The notes beneath the pieces were generated by a model. That model did not search any database. It was not told the origin of the DNA and was given only the letters and a program-made list of their open reading frames with translations. A DNA stretch of 64,000 bases. Origin: an uncultured Bacilli bacterium (GTDB taxonomy: Bacteria > Bacillota_I > Bacilli_A > RFN20 > CAG-826). This document shows positions 49,369 through 57,722 of the stretch, in pieces. The DNA lies in the NCBI GenBank assembly GCA_944368975.1, contig CALVXI010000007.1:1-64000 (forward strand), in the 5' to 3' direction. The position numbers and the translations under genes are program-made. Numbering within the stretch: position 1 is the stretch's first letter; every line of letters begins with the position of its first letter.

Positions 49369-51141
49369 TTAATCTTCGTAATAAGAATCGCTATCGTACT
49401 CACTATAATCTTCATCTAACTCGTCTTCATCATCGAGTTCAGCATCAATTTCAGCGAGTTCTTCTTCAGTATAAATGTCCATCTTTTTGACATCTTTTTT
49501 AATATAAGAATCTTCTTCAGAAGCTTTTTCTTCCTTATGTTCTTTTTTCTTCTTATTCTTATAATTTTCTTTAGTTTTCTCTTTAGCTTTTTCTTCTTCT
49601 AAAGATTTTTCTAAAGATTCAAGAGTTGTAGTTGTCTTAACTTCAGTTTTTTCAATAGGTTCCTCTTCTTTATGAGGCTTAATAATTTCTTCTTTGGCCT
49701 TTTCTTCTTGAATTGGTTCAATAATTACCTCTTTAGGTTCTTCAACAATTTCTTTATTAACTGGCTCAGTAGAAACTGTTTCAATCTCTTCATCTAATTC
49801 TGGTAAATCAATGTCTTCATCATCGCCTTTAATTTCAAAGTTATTTTTAGTTTCATAATCTTTCTTAACTTCAATTTCTTTATGTTTAAGAGATTCTTCT
49901 CTAAATTTACGTTTTTCTTCTTCACGAGCCTCGATTCTAAATTCTTCCATTGTAGTATATTCAATACCATCTCTTAAAGCTTCGGACTCATCTTTAACAT
50001 CAATTTTATTTAAACCAGTAAGCTCGCGTGTTAAAGCGACGTTATATCCTTTAACACCAATAGCTAAACTACTTGTTCCTTCTTGAGTTACAACAATAGC
50101 TTCTTTATTTTCATAATCAATTTTAGCACCAATCATAACTCCAGGTTTAAGACATTCCTCTAAATAAAGTCCTAAGTTTGGTTGATAAGTTATAACATCA
50201 ATTTTTTCCTTACTATCTTTTGCGTTACCAAGTTGAGAAACGATAGCTTGAATTCTACTACCATTAGGTCCAATACAAGCACCACTTGCATCAACATTAG
50301 GTTCATTGCTATAAACACTAACTTTACTTTTTACACCAGCTTTTCTTGCAATATCTTTAATTATGACGGTTTGATCATAAATTTCATGGACTTCATTTTC
50401 AAATAATTTCTTTAAGAATCCTTTACTTGAACGGGAAATTTTGATTAAATTTCCTTTCTTATCATCTTTTCCAATGCTTTCAATATAAACTTTAATTTGA
50501 TCACCTGGCTTAAATGTTTCATTGCCAATTAAATCATTTTTAAATAAAGTAGCACTTGTTCTTCCTAAATTAACGATTACGCTATGTAAATCTGCTTTTT
50601 CAACTGTTCCAGTAACAATTTCACCAATACGGTTACTATAAGTTTCAAGTAAAGCATCTTTTTCAGCTTTAGAAATCTTTTGAAGGAAAGTTGTTTTAAA
50701 TCTATTTACATCACTTGGTGAAAAATCTTGAATACTAATTGGTACTTCATAAAAATCACCTACTTTAAGATTCTTATCAATTTTTTGAGCTTCAGTTAAA
50801 CCAATTTCGATAAAATCATCCTCAATATCATCGTCATTAACAACTTTGAATTGATGATATAAATCAATTTTTCCAAGTTTTAAGTCAATATCACATCTAA
50901 CTAAAGCATCATCAAGTTTTAATGTTTTATTCGCTAATAATTTTTTATTATCTTTAACTTTTTTAGAGTTATAGAAAATACGATCTTCATCTTCTAACTT
51001 CTTTGTAAAAGCAATTTTAAAAGAATCACTAATTGCTTCAACAATTACATCGCTAGAAATTCCTTTAGCACTTCCTAATTGTTCAAGTGCACTTAAGAAT
51101 AACTTTTCATCAAACTTTTTTTCTTTTCCTTTTCTTGGCAT
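49369..51141 (-). CDS. nusA: Transcription factor NusA with long acidic tail
   Basis: RNA polymerase-bound pausing and termination factor. The N-terminal RNAP-binding domain, S1 domain (IGEIVTGTVEKADLHSVIVNL) and two KH domains (GACIGPNGSRIQAIVSQL) reach about residue 365. The remaining 220 residues are a low-complexity Glu/Lys/Asp-rich tail ending DEDYSEYDSDSYYED. B. subtilis NusA stops near the KH domains, so this extension is unusual. It may act like the acidic repeats of E. coli NusA in binding partners, but that is inference. Confidence 0.95.
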   Translation of the reverse strand: MPRKGKEKKFDEKLFLSALEQLGSAKGISSDVIVEAISDSFKIAFTKKLEDEDRIFYNSKKVKDNKKLLANKTLKLDDALVRCDIDLKLGKIDLYHQFKVVNDDDIEDDFIEIGLTEAQKIDKNLKVGDFYEVPISIQDFSPSDVNRFKTTFLQKISKAEKDALLETYSNRIGEIVTGTVEKADLHSVIVNLGRTSATLFKNDLIGNETFKPGDQIKVYIESIGKDDKKGNLIKISRSSKGFLKKLFENEVHEIYDQTVIIKDIARKAGVKSKVSVYSNEPNVDASGACIGPNGSRIQAIVSQLGNAKDSKEKIDVITYQPNLGLYLEECLKPGVMIGAKIDYENKEAIVVTQEGTSSLAIGVKGYNVALTRELTGLNKIDVKDESEALRDGIEYTTMEEFRIEAREEEKRKFREESLKHKEIEVKKDYETKNNFEIKGDDEDIDLPELDEEIETVSTEPVNKEIVEEPKEVIIEPIQEEKAKEEIIKPHKEEEPIEKTEVKTTTTLESLEKSLEEEKAKEKTKENYKNKKKKEHKEEKASEEDSYIKKDVKKMDIYTEEELAEIDAELDDEDELDEDYSEYDSDSYYED

Positions 51142-51150
51142 AACATTCTC

Positions 51151-51612
51151 CTAAAATTTAATTGCAAATCGACATTTATCGATGTTATTTTTACTAATAT
51201 TAACTTCTTTATAACGAGTTTTAATTCGATATTTTAATGTAATTTCATCTTCAGTAACATTTATTAAGTCCCCTTCATAGCTATTTAAACCATCAATAGG
51301 ATTAATAATATGAACATAAATATAACGATTGAGGTATTTATCAAGTTTAGTAATATCTAATGGTTTTTCAGCTCCTAAACTACTAACATCTAAATTATAA
51401 GAATCATCTGTAAAATCGTGATTATCAAGAAATTCACTAATCTTATTAGATATATCAACTATATCATTCATTGAAATGTCATCATCACGATCAACAACAA
51501 TCTCTAAGATATTTTCTTTATGTTTTTTAATATAATTAAATGAACATAAATCATAACCATAGCTATTAATAAACTGTTTAACTTCTTCTTTTACTAGATT
51601 AATGTCTTCCAT
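51151..51612 (-). CDS. rimP: Ribosome maturation factor RimP
   Basis: 30S assembly factor. The 153 residues show the RimP N-terminal domain (VDRDDDISMNDIVDISNKIS) and the SLGAEKPLD hinge before the C-terminal Sm-like barrel. It is the first gene of the nusA operon. GGGGG lies 6 bases before the ATG, right after a terminator-like hairpin. Confidence 0.93.
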   Translation of the reverse strand: MEDINLVKEEVKQFINSYGYDLCSFNYIKKHKENILEIVVDRDDDISMNDIVDISNKISEFLDNHDFTDDSYNLDVSSLGAEKPLDITKLDKYLNRYIYVHIINPIDGLNSYEGDLINVTEDEITLKYRIKTRYKEVNISKNNIDKCRFAIKF

Positions 51613-51628
51613 TAAATACCCCCTATAA

Positions 51629-51653
51629 AAAATAAAGATGCCTTACTGGCATC
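51629..51653 (-). promoter_or_regulatory. Terminator-like hairpin in the rimP-nusA leader
   Basis: Minus strand GATGCC-AGTAA-GGCATC (51637-51653) is followed by TTTATTTTTTA and then the rimP ribosome-binding site. This looks like an intrinsic terminator placed before the first gene, so it could attenuate the operon. Confidence 0.5.
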
Positions 51654-51738
51654 CCTTAGGATCAACTTTTTTCAAAGTCAATATTATAATATAGAAATTC
51701 AAAATATTTTTCAATACTTTTAGTACTCTCATAGTTTA

Positions 51739-51781
51739 GATTCATTGAATTAGCTAGGCTTAATGGCTAATTCAATGATTC
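51739..51781 (-). terminator. Long hairpin after the dehydrogenase gene
   Basis: A 16-bp stem with one mismatch (GATTCATTGAATTAGC with GCTAATTCAATGATTC) follows the stop codon of the dehydrogenase. No T run follows, so it may stabilise the mRNA 3' end as much as terminate. Confidence 0.45.
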
Positions 51782-51791
51782 AAATTTATGG

Positions 51792-52736
51792 TTAATATTT
51801 ATAGAATCCTTCTTTAGTAGACATTCCAAGTTTACCTTCATCAATATATTTTTTAAGTAACTTAGCCATACCTTTAAAGTTATAAGGCGCTAAGAATGAA
51901 GGAACTTTTAAATACATACTAACAATATTATAAGCAGTTTTTAAGCCAACTTTATCAAGAATTCTAAATGGTCCAATTGGAGCACCTGTTCCTTGAGTCC
52001 AAGCAATATCGATACTTTCTGGATCACTAATTCCATTAACATATAAATCTAAGGCACTAAATAATAATGGAATTAGCATTGAATTAAGCAAATAACCAGC
52101 TTTTTCTTTTTTTACTGGAAGAGGTAACATTCTAATCTTCTTAGCAAAATCAACAATTAAATCGAAATATTGTGGATCAGTTTTAGCTTGAACCATAACT
52201 TCTGTTACATTGTGTAACCAAATACTATTTGCAAAGTGGAGTGATAAATATTTATTTGGTCTACCAGTATATTTAGCAAATTTTGAAGGTAATAAACTAC
52301 TTGAATTAGTAACTATAACTGTTTTTTCAGGCATTAATGGAGCAGCTTTTTTATAAAAAGCAGTCTTCTCTTCAACATTTTCAGCCATTGATTCAATAAC
52401 TAAATCAGCATCTTTTAATGCTTCTTCTAAAGATGTTGTTAATTTAATTGAAGAATAAGCTTTTTCAACTTTATTTAAGCATTCTTCTTTATTGAATGTT
52501 TCTAAATCAGCTATGCCTATTGCCCAAACACCTTTAGTTTTTCCTTCAGGAGTGGCCATTTTTTCTATAGTTTCTGTGTAAACTTTCTTTAAATTGTCTA
52601 ATTTTGGTTGGCATCTAGTAATACTTCCTTCGCTTCTAAGCCAAATCGTAACATTAAAGCCACAATAAGCACTTTGGAAAGCGATTTGACTACCAAGAAC
52701 ACCCCCGCCAATAACAACTACATTTTTTATTTCCAT
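51792..52736 (-). CDS. 3-hydroxyacyl-CoA dehydrogenase
   Basis: NAD-dependent dehydrogenase with an N-terminal Rossmann fold (VVIGGGVLGSQIAFQSAYCGFNV). The catalytic region (SSLLPSKFAKYTGRPNKYLSLHFANSIW) matches the 3-hydroxybutyryl-CoA dehydrogenase pattern, and the helical C-terminal domain is complete, 314 residues. No thiolase or crotonase lies nearby, so the pathway is unclear. It has its own promoter (52758-52786) and GAGGAG ribosome-binding site. Confidence 0.87.
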   Translation of the reverse strand: MEIKNVVVIGGGVLGSQIAFQSAYCGFNVTIWLRSEGSITRCQPKLDNLKKVYTETIEKMATPEGKTKGVWAIGIADLETFNKEECLNKVEKAYSSIKLTTSLEEALKDADLVIESMAENVEEKTAFYKKAAPLMPEKTVIVTNSSSLLPSKFAKYTGRPNKYLSLHFANSIWLHNVTEVMVQAKTDPQYFDLIVDFAKKIRMLPLPVKKEKAGYLLNSMLIPLLFSALDLYVNGISDPESIDIAWTQGTGAPIGPFRILDKVGLKTAYNIVSMYLKVPSFLAPYNFKGMAKLLKKYIDEGKLGMSTKEGFYKY

Positions 52737-52757
52737 ATAAAAATCTCCTCACCCATA

Positions 52758-52786
52758 ATTATTTTTTATATTAATACTTTTGTCAA
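52758..52786 (-). promoter_or_regulatory. Dehydrogenase gene promoter
   Basis: Minus strand TTGACA (52781-52786), 17-bp spacer, AATAAT (52758-52763). Confidence 0.6.
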
Positions 52787-52840
52787 TGTTTAATAAAATA
52801 TTCTGTGTCAATTTTTTAAGAAAACTTAAATTAAAGGGAA

Positions 52841-52846
52841 TATAAT
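52841..52846 (+). promoter_or_regulatory. SDR gene -10 box
   Basis: TATAAT lies about 20 bases before the ATG of the SDR gene, with GAGGAA between. No clear -35 is seen. Confidence 0.45.
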
Positions 52847-52865
52847 AAATTTTGAGGAACGTAAT

Positions 52866-53642
52866 ATGAAAAAATTTAGTTTAATTACTGGTAGTGCTAG
52901 TGGTTTAGGAAAAGAAATTAGTAAATTATTAGCTAAAGAAAATCATAATCTAATTTTAGTTGATATTAATGAGAATTCATTAAAAGAAACTAAAAAAGAA
53001 ATTACTGAAATAAATAAAGATATTGAAATAATTACCTTAACATATGACTTATCAAATAAAGATAATCTTAAGGAAATATATGAATATACTAAATCTAATG
53101 GATATTTTATTAATTATGTTATTAATGCCGCTGGATTTGGTGATAGAGAAGATTTTATTAAAATGAATATCGATAAACAAATGAAAATGACCGATGTTTG
53201 TTGCAATGCTTTACTTTATTTTTCACAAGTCTATCTTGAAGATATGCTTAAAAATAATGAAGGACATATATTAAATATATCTTCTATTGCTGGATTTATG
53301 CCTGGTCCATATATGTCTACTTATCACGCAGTTAAATCTTATGTTTTATTTTTAGGTGAAGCAATAAGTTATGAATTAAGAAATACAAATATTAAGGTGA
53401 CAACTTTATGTCCTGGTCCTTTCTTATCAAATTTTGTTAAAGTGGCAGGCAATGATTATACATTTAAAAAGATTAAACCTTTAACTAGTGAAAAAGTTGC
53501 CTTGATTGGATTAAAAGCTTTAAAGAAAGGAAAAACTTTAAAGATTATTGGATTTAAAAATAAACTTATGATTTTTGCTATTAGACTTGCACCAAGGTCA
53601 CTAGTAAGATCTATTAGTGCTCATAGTCTGAAGAAATTTTAA
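52866..53642 (+). CDS. Short-chain dehydrogenase/reductase
   Basis: Rossmann-fold oxidoreductase of 258 residues. The cofactor motif is TGSASGLGKEI, and NAAG follows. The catalytic Ser-Tyr-Lys set is visible as ISSIAGF ... YHAVKSY. The C-terminal part (ALKKGKTLKIIGFKNKLMIFAIRLAPRSLV) resembles the YqjQ/DltE-like group acting on lipids or sugars. The substrate is unknown. It directly precedes the infC promoter with no terminator between. Confidence 0.88.
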   Translation: MKKFSLITGSASGLGKEISKLLAKENHNLILVDINENSLKETKKEITEINKDIEIITLTYDLSNKDNLKEIYEYTKSNGYFINYVINAAGFGDREDFIKMNIDKQMKMTDVCCNALLYFSQVYLEDMLKNNEGHILNISSIAGFMPGPYMSTYHAVKSYVLFLGEAISYELRNTNIKVTTLCPGPFLSNFVKVAGNDYTFKKIKPLTSEKVALIGLKALKKGKTLKIIGFKNKLMIFAIRLAPRSLVRSISAHSLKKF

Positions 53643-53649
53643 ATTTATC

Positions 53650-53677
53650 TTGAATTAGAACGTGATTTGAGTATAAT
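53650..53677 (+). promoter_or_regulatory. infC operon promoter
   Basis: TTGAAT (53650-53655), 16-bp spacer, TATAAT (53672-53677). Confidence 0.75.
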
Positions 53678-53683
53678 ATTTGC

Positions 53684-53822
53684 GTACGTAGAAAGAAGGG
53701 CGCCTGCTTCTCACCAGATTAATCTTAATTAATTGGTCAACTGCTACTTAAATTAATTTTATTTAGAAGTTTAATGGGCGCACTACTTGCGTCCATTTTT
53801 ATTTAATTTTAGGAGGAAAACA
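53684..53822 (+). promoter_or_regulatory. infC-rpmI-rplT leader (L20-type) with attenuator
   Basis: The 140-base leader ends in a terminator: GGGCGCA (53776-53782), loop CTACT, TGCGTCC (53788-53794), then ATTTTTATTT. A second copy of GGGCGC at 53698-53703 can pair with the same GCGTCC, giving mutually exclusive folds. This is the plan of the Bacillus infC leader, in which L20 binding favours termination. Confidence 0.8.
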
Positions 53823-54392
53823 ATTATAGCAAACAATCAAAATCCACAACAACAGGATAGAAATCGTAAAAATGACAAATTTAGTGGCGACATTGTAAAT
53901 GAAAGAATTCATTTCAAAGAAATGCTCGTTATCGGACCTGATGGTGAATCACTTGGAAAAATGAGTCGATATGAAGCTTTTAAAAAGGCTGATGAATATG
54001 ATTTAGACTTATTATGCGTAGCTCCAAATGCTAACCCACCAGTATGTAAAATCATCAATTATGGAAAATATCGTTTCGAAGCTCAAAAGAAAGCTAAAGA
54101 AGCTAAGAAAAATCAAAAAATAATTGAAATTAAGGAAGTTCAATTAACTCCACAAATTGGTGAACATGATATTCAAACTAAAGTCAAACAAGCTATACGT
54201 TTCCTCGAAGAAGGAAATAAAGTTAAAGTCGGCGTAAGATATAGAGGTCGTCAACTAGCTCATGTCGAAGTAGGTGAAGACGTTCTAAACAAATTTATCG
54301 ACTGCGTAAAAGATTACTCAGTAATCGAAAAAGCTCCATCACTTGATGGAAAATGGCTTACTTGCACTCTTGCAAGTAAAACAAAAAAGTAG
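53823..54392 (+). CDS. infC: Translation initiation factor IF-3
   Basis: Binds the 30S subunit and proofreads the start codon. The N-terminal domain (NERIHFKEMLVIGPDGESLG) and C-terminal domain (EVQLTPQIGEHDIQTKVKQA) are complete. No ATG suits the AGGAGG at 53811-53816. The best starts are ATT (53823) or ATA (53826), 6 or 9 bases downstream. IF-3 rejects such codons, so this suggests autoregulation as in E. coli infC (AUU). The length from ATT is 189 residues. Confidence 0.95.
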   Translation: MIANNQNPQQQDRNRKNDKFSGDIVNERIHFKEMLVIGPDGESLGKMSRYEAFKKADEYDLDLLCVAPNANPPVCKIINYGKYRFEAQKKAKEAKKNQKIIEIKEVQLTPQIGEHDIQTKVKQAIRFLEEGNKVKVGVRYRGRQLAHVEVGEDVLNKFIDCVKDYSVIEKAPSLDGKWLTCTLASKTKK

Positions 54393-54410
54393 AAAGAGGA
54401 GGAATAGGTT

Positions 54411-54605
54411 ATGCCAAAAATGAAATCAAAGAAAGCCTTAACAAAAAGAATTAAAGTTACAGGCAGTGGAAAGGTTGTAAGACATCACGCATATGTTTCA
54501 CACTTAGCTCCACACAAAACAACAAAACAAAAAAGACATTTAAGAAAACAAACTTCTGTTAGCGCAAGCGATATGAAGAGAATTAAATATCTTATTCAAG
54601 GTTAA
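54411..54605 (+). CDS. rpmI: 50S ribosomal protein bL35
   Basis: Structural 50S protein of 64 residues, beginning [20 protein letters not shown] and rich in Lys/His as usual. AGGAGG precedes the ATG. Middle gene of the infC-rpmI-rplT operon, 18 bases after infC. Confidence 0.97.
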   Translation: MPKMKSKKALTKRIKVTGSGKVVRHHAYVSHLAPHKTTKQKRHLRKQTSVSASDMKRIKYLIQG

Positions 54606-54623
54606 GCATAGGAGGATAAAGTT

Positions 54624-54974
54624 ATGAGAGTAAAAGGTGGACCACAAACACACGCAAGAAGAAAGAAAATTTTAAAACAAGCTAAAGGATATTTTGGTAG
54701 TAAACATCTTCTTTTTAAGACTGCTCGTGAACAAGTAATGCGTTCTCATATGTATGCTTACATTGATAGACGTAATATTAAAAGAGACTTTAGAAAATTA
54801 TGGATTAAGAGAATCAATGCAGCTTGCAGAATGAATGATATTTCTTATTCAAGATTTATCCATGGTTTAAAACTTGCTAAAATCGACATCAATAGAAAGA
54901 TGTTAAGTGAAATCGCAATTCACGATGAAGCAGGTTTTAAAGATTTAGTTAAAATTGCTAAAGAAGCAAAATAA
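54624..54974 (+). CDS. rplT: 50S ribosomal protein bL20
   Basis: Early 50S assembly protein and the autoregulator of this operon in other bacteria. The 116 residues begin [25 protein letters not shown]-type sequence and contain the [10 protein letters not shown] region. AGGAGG precedes the ATG. Last gene of the operon, followed by a terminator. Confidence 0.98.
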   Translation: MRVKGGPQTHARRKKILKQAKGYFGSKHLLFKTAREQVMRSHMYAYIDRRNIKRDFRKLWIKRINAACRMNDISYSRFIHGLKLAKIDINRKMLSEIAIHDEAGFKDLVKIAKEAK

Positions 54975-55004
54975 TTAACTACTACCACTTTTATTGAATA
55001 ATTA

Positions 55005-55028
55005 GGCTAACGAAAGTTAGTCTTTTTT
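55005..55028 (+). terminator. infC operon terminator
   Basis: Stem GGCTAAC-GAAA-GTTAGTC (55005-55022) with a GNRA loop followed by six T. Confidence 0.92.
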
Positions 55029-55062
55029 ATTTTTTAATTAATCTTGAAAGTTTTGAAATAAA

Positions 55063-55093
55063 TTAAAATCCTTGCAATTTGCAAGGATTTTAA
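55063..55093. terminator. Long palindrome, likely bidirectional terminator
   Basis: A near-perfect palindrome (15 bases each arm around one T; TTAAAATCCTTGCAA and its complement) is flanked by A/T runs on both sides. It separates the plus-strand infC operon from the minus-strand decayed locus. Confidence 0.65.
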
Positions 55094-55116
55094 TATTTTT
55101 AATGTGTTTAAATAGT

Positions 55117-55804
55117 TTATTCTACTGCTATCCAGCTTTGCGAAGCATCATCCCATTGAATAATAGTATCTTCGCAAATGAGCCTTCCATACTTGACCCG
55201 TAATAAACTTCGTAACGCCCAATTTGATCACTAATTTCTGAAACTCTTAAATATCTTCCGGTACTATCGATTATATATATAATTGTATCTGCCAAAAGTA
55301 TAAATGTGATTTACATTATCGTAAATAAAGTTATCACATATTTCTACGAATTCAAATGAATCTCTTTTATTAACAATTGCGAATTCGACTTCAATATCAT
55401 TGTCAATACCAATCATGGTACTATTATTTTCTTCTTCCATCATAAGCTATCTTTTATATATCGAAGAAAAATAATACTTATTTCCTTCGTCATCTTGAAT
55501 ATAATTGTTTACTCCTTGAAGTTCAGTATAATTTGATATTATTTTTACACTATTATAAGTCATTTTAGGAGTTTTATTATCATACGTTACAACAGATACA
55601 CTTAAATTTTCTATTACCTCTGCATTTTCTATACCTGTAGTTGCATAATAATATTTAAATGAAGAATCAGAAACATAATAATATCCTTCATTATCTACAT
55701 AATATCCTTTAAAAGCTCCGTTATTAGCAACTGCTTTTCGATAAGCTTTTATTGCATCTGTAGGAACTTCTCTTTCTGTATTTTCTACACCGTTATACCA
55801 AACT
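55117..55804 (-). pseudogene. Decayed gene truncated by the IS607 element
   Basis: Reading leftward from the transposon, a frame without a start encodes VWYNGVENTEREVPTD and continues to SSIYKR before a TAG at 55447-55449. After the stop the same frame resumes (MMEEENNSTMIGID). It then shifts (ADTIIYIIDSTGRYLRVSEI) and shifts again to end in EDTIIQWDDASQSWIAVE with TAA at 55117-55119. So one in-frame stop and at least two frameshifts are visible, and the 5' part is lost at the transposon. Tyr/Asn-rich repeats of strand-like character suggest a surface or secreted protein; the family is not recognised. Confidence 0.75.
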
Positions 55805-55960
55805 TATAAATAATTATAAATTAATATAAAAATTATGTTGGTTTCTTGTTTCTACCTTACTGGTTGATAAACGATTTACATCGAAATCTTTTATCAGAGC
55901 CGTTAAGTCCGCAAGCGTAAATTCGGCAGTAACTCTACCTACTTTTTTAATTAAATAATT
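55800..55960 (-). ncRNA. Possible omega RNA (reRNA) of the TnpB element
   Basis: TnpB guide RNAs are encoded at the 3' end of tnpB and run past the element edge. Here the last part of tnpB is unusually GC-rich and folds: GCCG/CGGC (55899-55902 and 55924-55927) around CGC-AA-GCG, and GATTT/AAATC (55873-55877 and 55884-55888). The guide would come from the decayed gene just beyond the right end near 55803. The exact ends are not determined. Confidence 0.4.
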
Positions 55961-57094
55961 ATATAAATTTATTGCAGCATTAAAATCACGATCAATTGTA
56001 ATGTTGCAGTTATCACAAATAAATTTTCTATCACTTAATTTTATTTGAGAATTATAATTACCGCAATTTGAACAAATTTTAGTACTAGCAAAAAATCTAT
56101 CCGCGGAAAGAAAATATTTTCCAACCATATCACATTTTGAATGTATCTTTTCTTTAAGTTTATAAAAAGATACCTCACTAATAGCTCTTGCTAAATGATG
56201 ATTTTTAAGCATTCCTTTAACATTTAAATCTTCCATGCAAATAAAATCAAAGTTTTTAACAATTACGGATGAAACCTTTTCAATAAAATCGGTTTTCATA
56301 TTTAAAATACGTAAATGTTTTTTCGCTAGGCGAAAGGAAGCTTTTAAATAATTTTTAGACTTTTTAGTTTGATCCCCCTTGGTTCTTGGGTGAATCTTTC
56401 TATCAAGTTGTCGAGATAATTTAATAAGCTTTTTGCTTTCTCTTTTTATGCCTTCAGGCAAATGAATACTAAATGGAACTGAAAGAGTTAAAGCTGACTT
56501 AACTCCTAAATCAATTCCAAGAGCTTTTTCTTTAAAAATAGCAAGTTTAGCTTTCTTATTTAGTAACTCTTCTTCAGAAATTGCAAAAGTAAAAGAAACA
56601 AAATATATTGAATATATATGAGAAATTGTACAAGATAAAATTTTTCCATCATATTTAATTTTTTCAGTTAATTTTATAGGTTTATCAAGTAAAGGAATTT
56701 TTATATACTGCTTATTTGAATGAGGTTTTGTAACGATTTTAATTTGATCTCCGCCAATATAAAAACTTTCATTATTTGACTTCTTTTTAAAAGCAAGCTC
56801 AATTGGTTTACCTCCTTTTTTTAAAGTATCCTTAATAGCTTTATTTAGATGAATAAAAGGTTGTTGGGTAGCATATTTTGTAACGTCGTAAACAAAAGGA
56901 AATTTCTCTCTTTTTAAAGAATTAAATTGCTTTTTTAAATCATAACCATTTTTAAACATACCTTTCTTAATGTTTTCGTTATATTGCTCTACACCCCAAT
57001 TATATGCAAAGCGTTTACAACCAAAACATTTATTAAGATATGTTTTTTGTATATTATTTGGTTCAATTTTTATTTTCTGTGAGATTTGTTTCAA
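55814..57094 (-). CDS. tnpB: TnpB RNA-guided nuclease
   Basis: Ancestor-type RuvC nuclease of IS605/IS607 elements. The RuvC residues are all present: Asp195 in GIDLGVKS, Glu288 in ICMEDLNVKG, and Asp370 in DRDFNAAINL. The zinc ribbon (Cys341, Cys344, Cys360, Cys363) is complete, and the 426 residues have a normal N-terminal region. It begins at TTG (57094) with GGAG 7 bases upstream, overlapping tnpA. It likely cuts DNA next to a short TAM under omega RNA guidance, promoting element retention. Confidence 0.94.
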   Translation of the reverse strand: MKQISQKIKIEPNNIQKTYLNKCFGCKRFAYNWGVEQYNENIKKGMFKNGYDLKKQFNSLKREKFPFVYDVTKYATQQPFIHLNKAIKDTLKKGGKPIELAFKKKSNNESFYIGGDQIKIVTKPHSNKQYIKIPLLDKPIKLTEKIKYDGKILSCTISHIYSIYFVSFTFAISEEELLNKKAKLAIFKEKALGIDLGVKSALTLSVPFSIHLPEGIKRESKKLIKLSRQLDRKIHPRTKGDQTKKSKNYLKASFRLAKKHLRILNMKTDFIEKVSSVIVKNFDFICMEDLNVKGMLKNHHLARAISEVSFYKLKEKIHSKCDMVGKYFLSADRFFASTKICSNCGNYNSQIKLSDRKFICDNCNITIDRDFNAAINLYNYLIKKVGRVTAEFTLADLTALIKDFDVNRLSTSKVETRNQHNFYINL

Positions 57095-57710
57095 CTACTT
57101 TCTCCAAATCACTAATAAGTTTTTTATTCTTCTCACTGCGACTTCCATATAATCGAGCAGAAAAAACTGTAATGATTTCTAAAACATCCTTAGCAAGTTC
57201 TTCTTCAAAAGAAGGAGTTTCATCACCTTGATTTATAATAATGATTTCAACATTTTTTGCTTCGCATATTGAGAAAACTAATTCTGCACCGAAACGTAAA
57301 AGCCTATCCTTATGAGTTAAAATTAATCTTTGAACCTGATTATCTAAAATTAAATCAATAAGTTTTGTTAATCCCTTTTTATAGTAATTCATTCCAGAAC
57401 CAATATCTTGAATTACTTCATACTTATAGCCATGTTTTGCACAATAGAGTTCCAATAATTGGACTTGTCGATTTAAATCTTCTTTTTGATCATGAGAAGA
57501 AACTCGAGCATAAGCAATTGTTTTTAAATCATCTTTAGTAAAAATAATATTTCTGTTTATATTTCGTAATGATTCAATTCTATATCGCCTTGCTTTCCCC
57601 TTTGTAAGCTCATCAGGCTTTAAAAGTCCTTTCTTATCCCAGTTACGAAGTGTTGTTGTTGTAACACCTAAAATTCTTGCTGCTTCACTAATATTAACTA
57701 ACTTTCCCAT
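57063..57710 (-). CDS. tnpA: IS607 serine recombinase TnpA
   Basis: Small serine recombinase that moves the element. An N-terminal MerR-like helix-turn-helix (VNISEAARILGVTTTTLRNWDKKGLL) precedes the catalytic domain. The nucleophile Ser is in AYARVSSHDQKEDLNRQ, and the Arg pair is in LILTHKDRLLRFGAEL. I chose the ATG at 57710 (215 residues); an upstream TTG would fall in the -10 box. TATAAT ends exactly 6 bases before it with no Shine-Dalgarno, suggesting a leaderless mRNA. Confidence 0.94.
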   Translation of the reverse strand: MGKLVNISEAARILGVTTTTLRNWDKKGLLKPDELTKGKARRYRIESLRNINRNIIFTKDDLKTIAYARVSSHDQKEDLNRQVQLLELYCAKHGYKYEVIQDIGSGMNYYKKGLTKLIDLILDNQVQRLILTHKDRLLRFGAELVFSICEAKNVEIIIINQGDETPSFEEELAKDVLEIITVFSARLYGSRSEKNKKLISDLEKVVETNLTENKN

Positions 57711-57716
57711 ATTATT

Positions 57717-57722
57717 ATTATA
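57717..57722 (-). promoter_or_regulatory. -10 box next to the tnpA ATG
   Basis: Minus strand TATAAT ends 6 bases before the tnpA ATG. No good -35 is seen. Transcription would start at the ATG. Confidence 0.5.
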
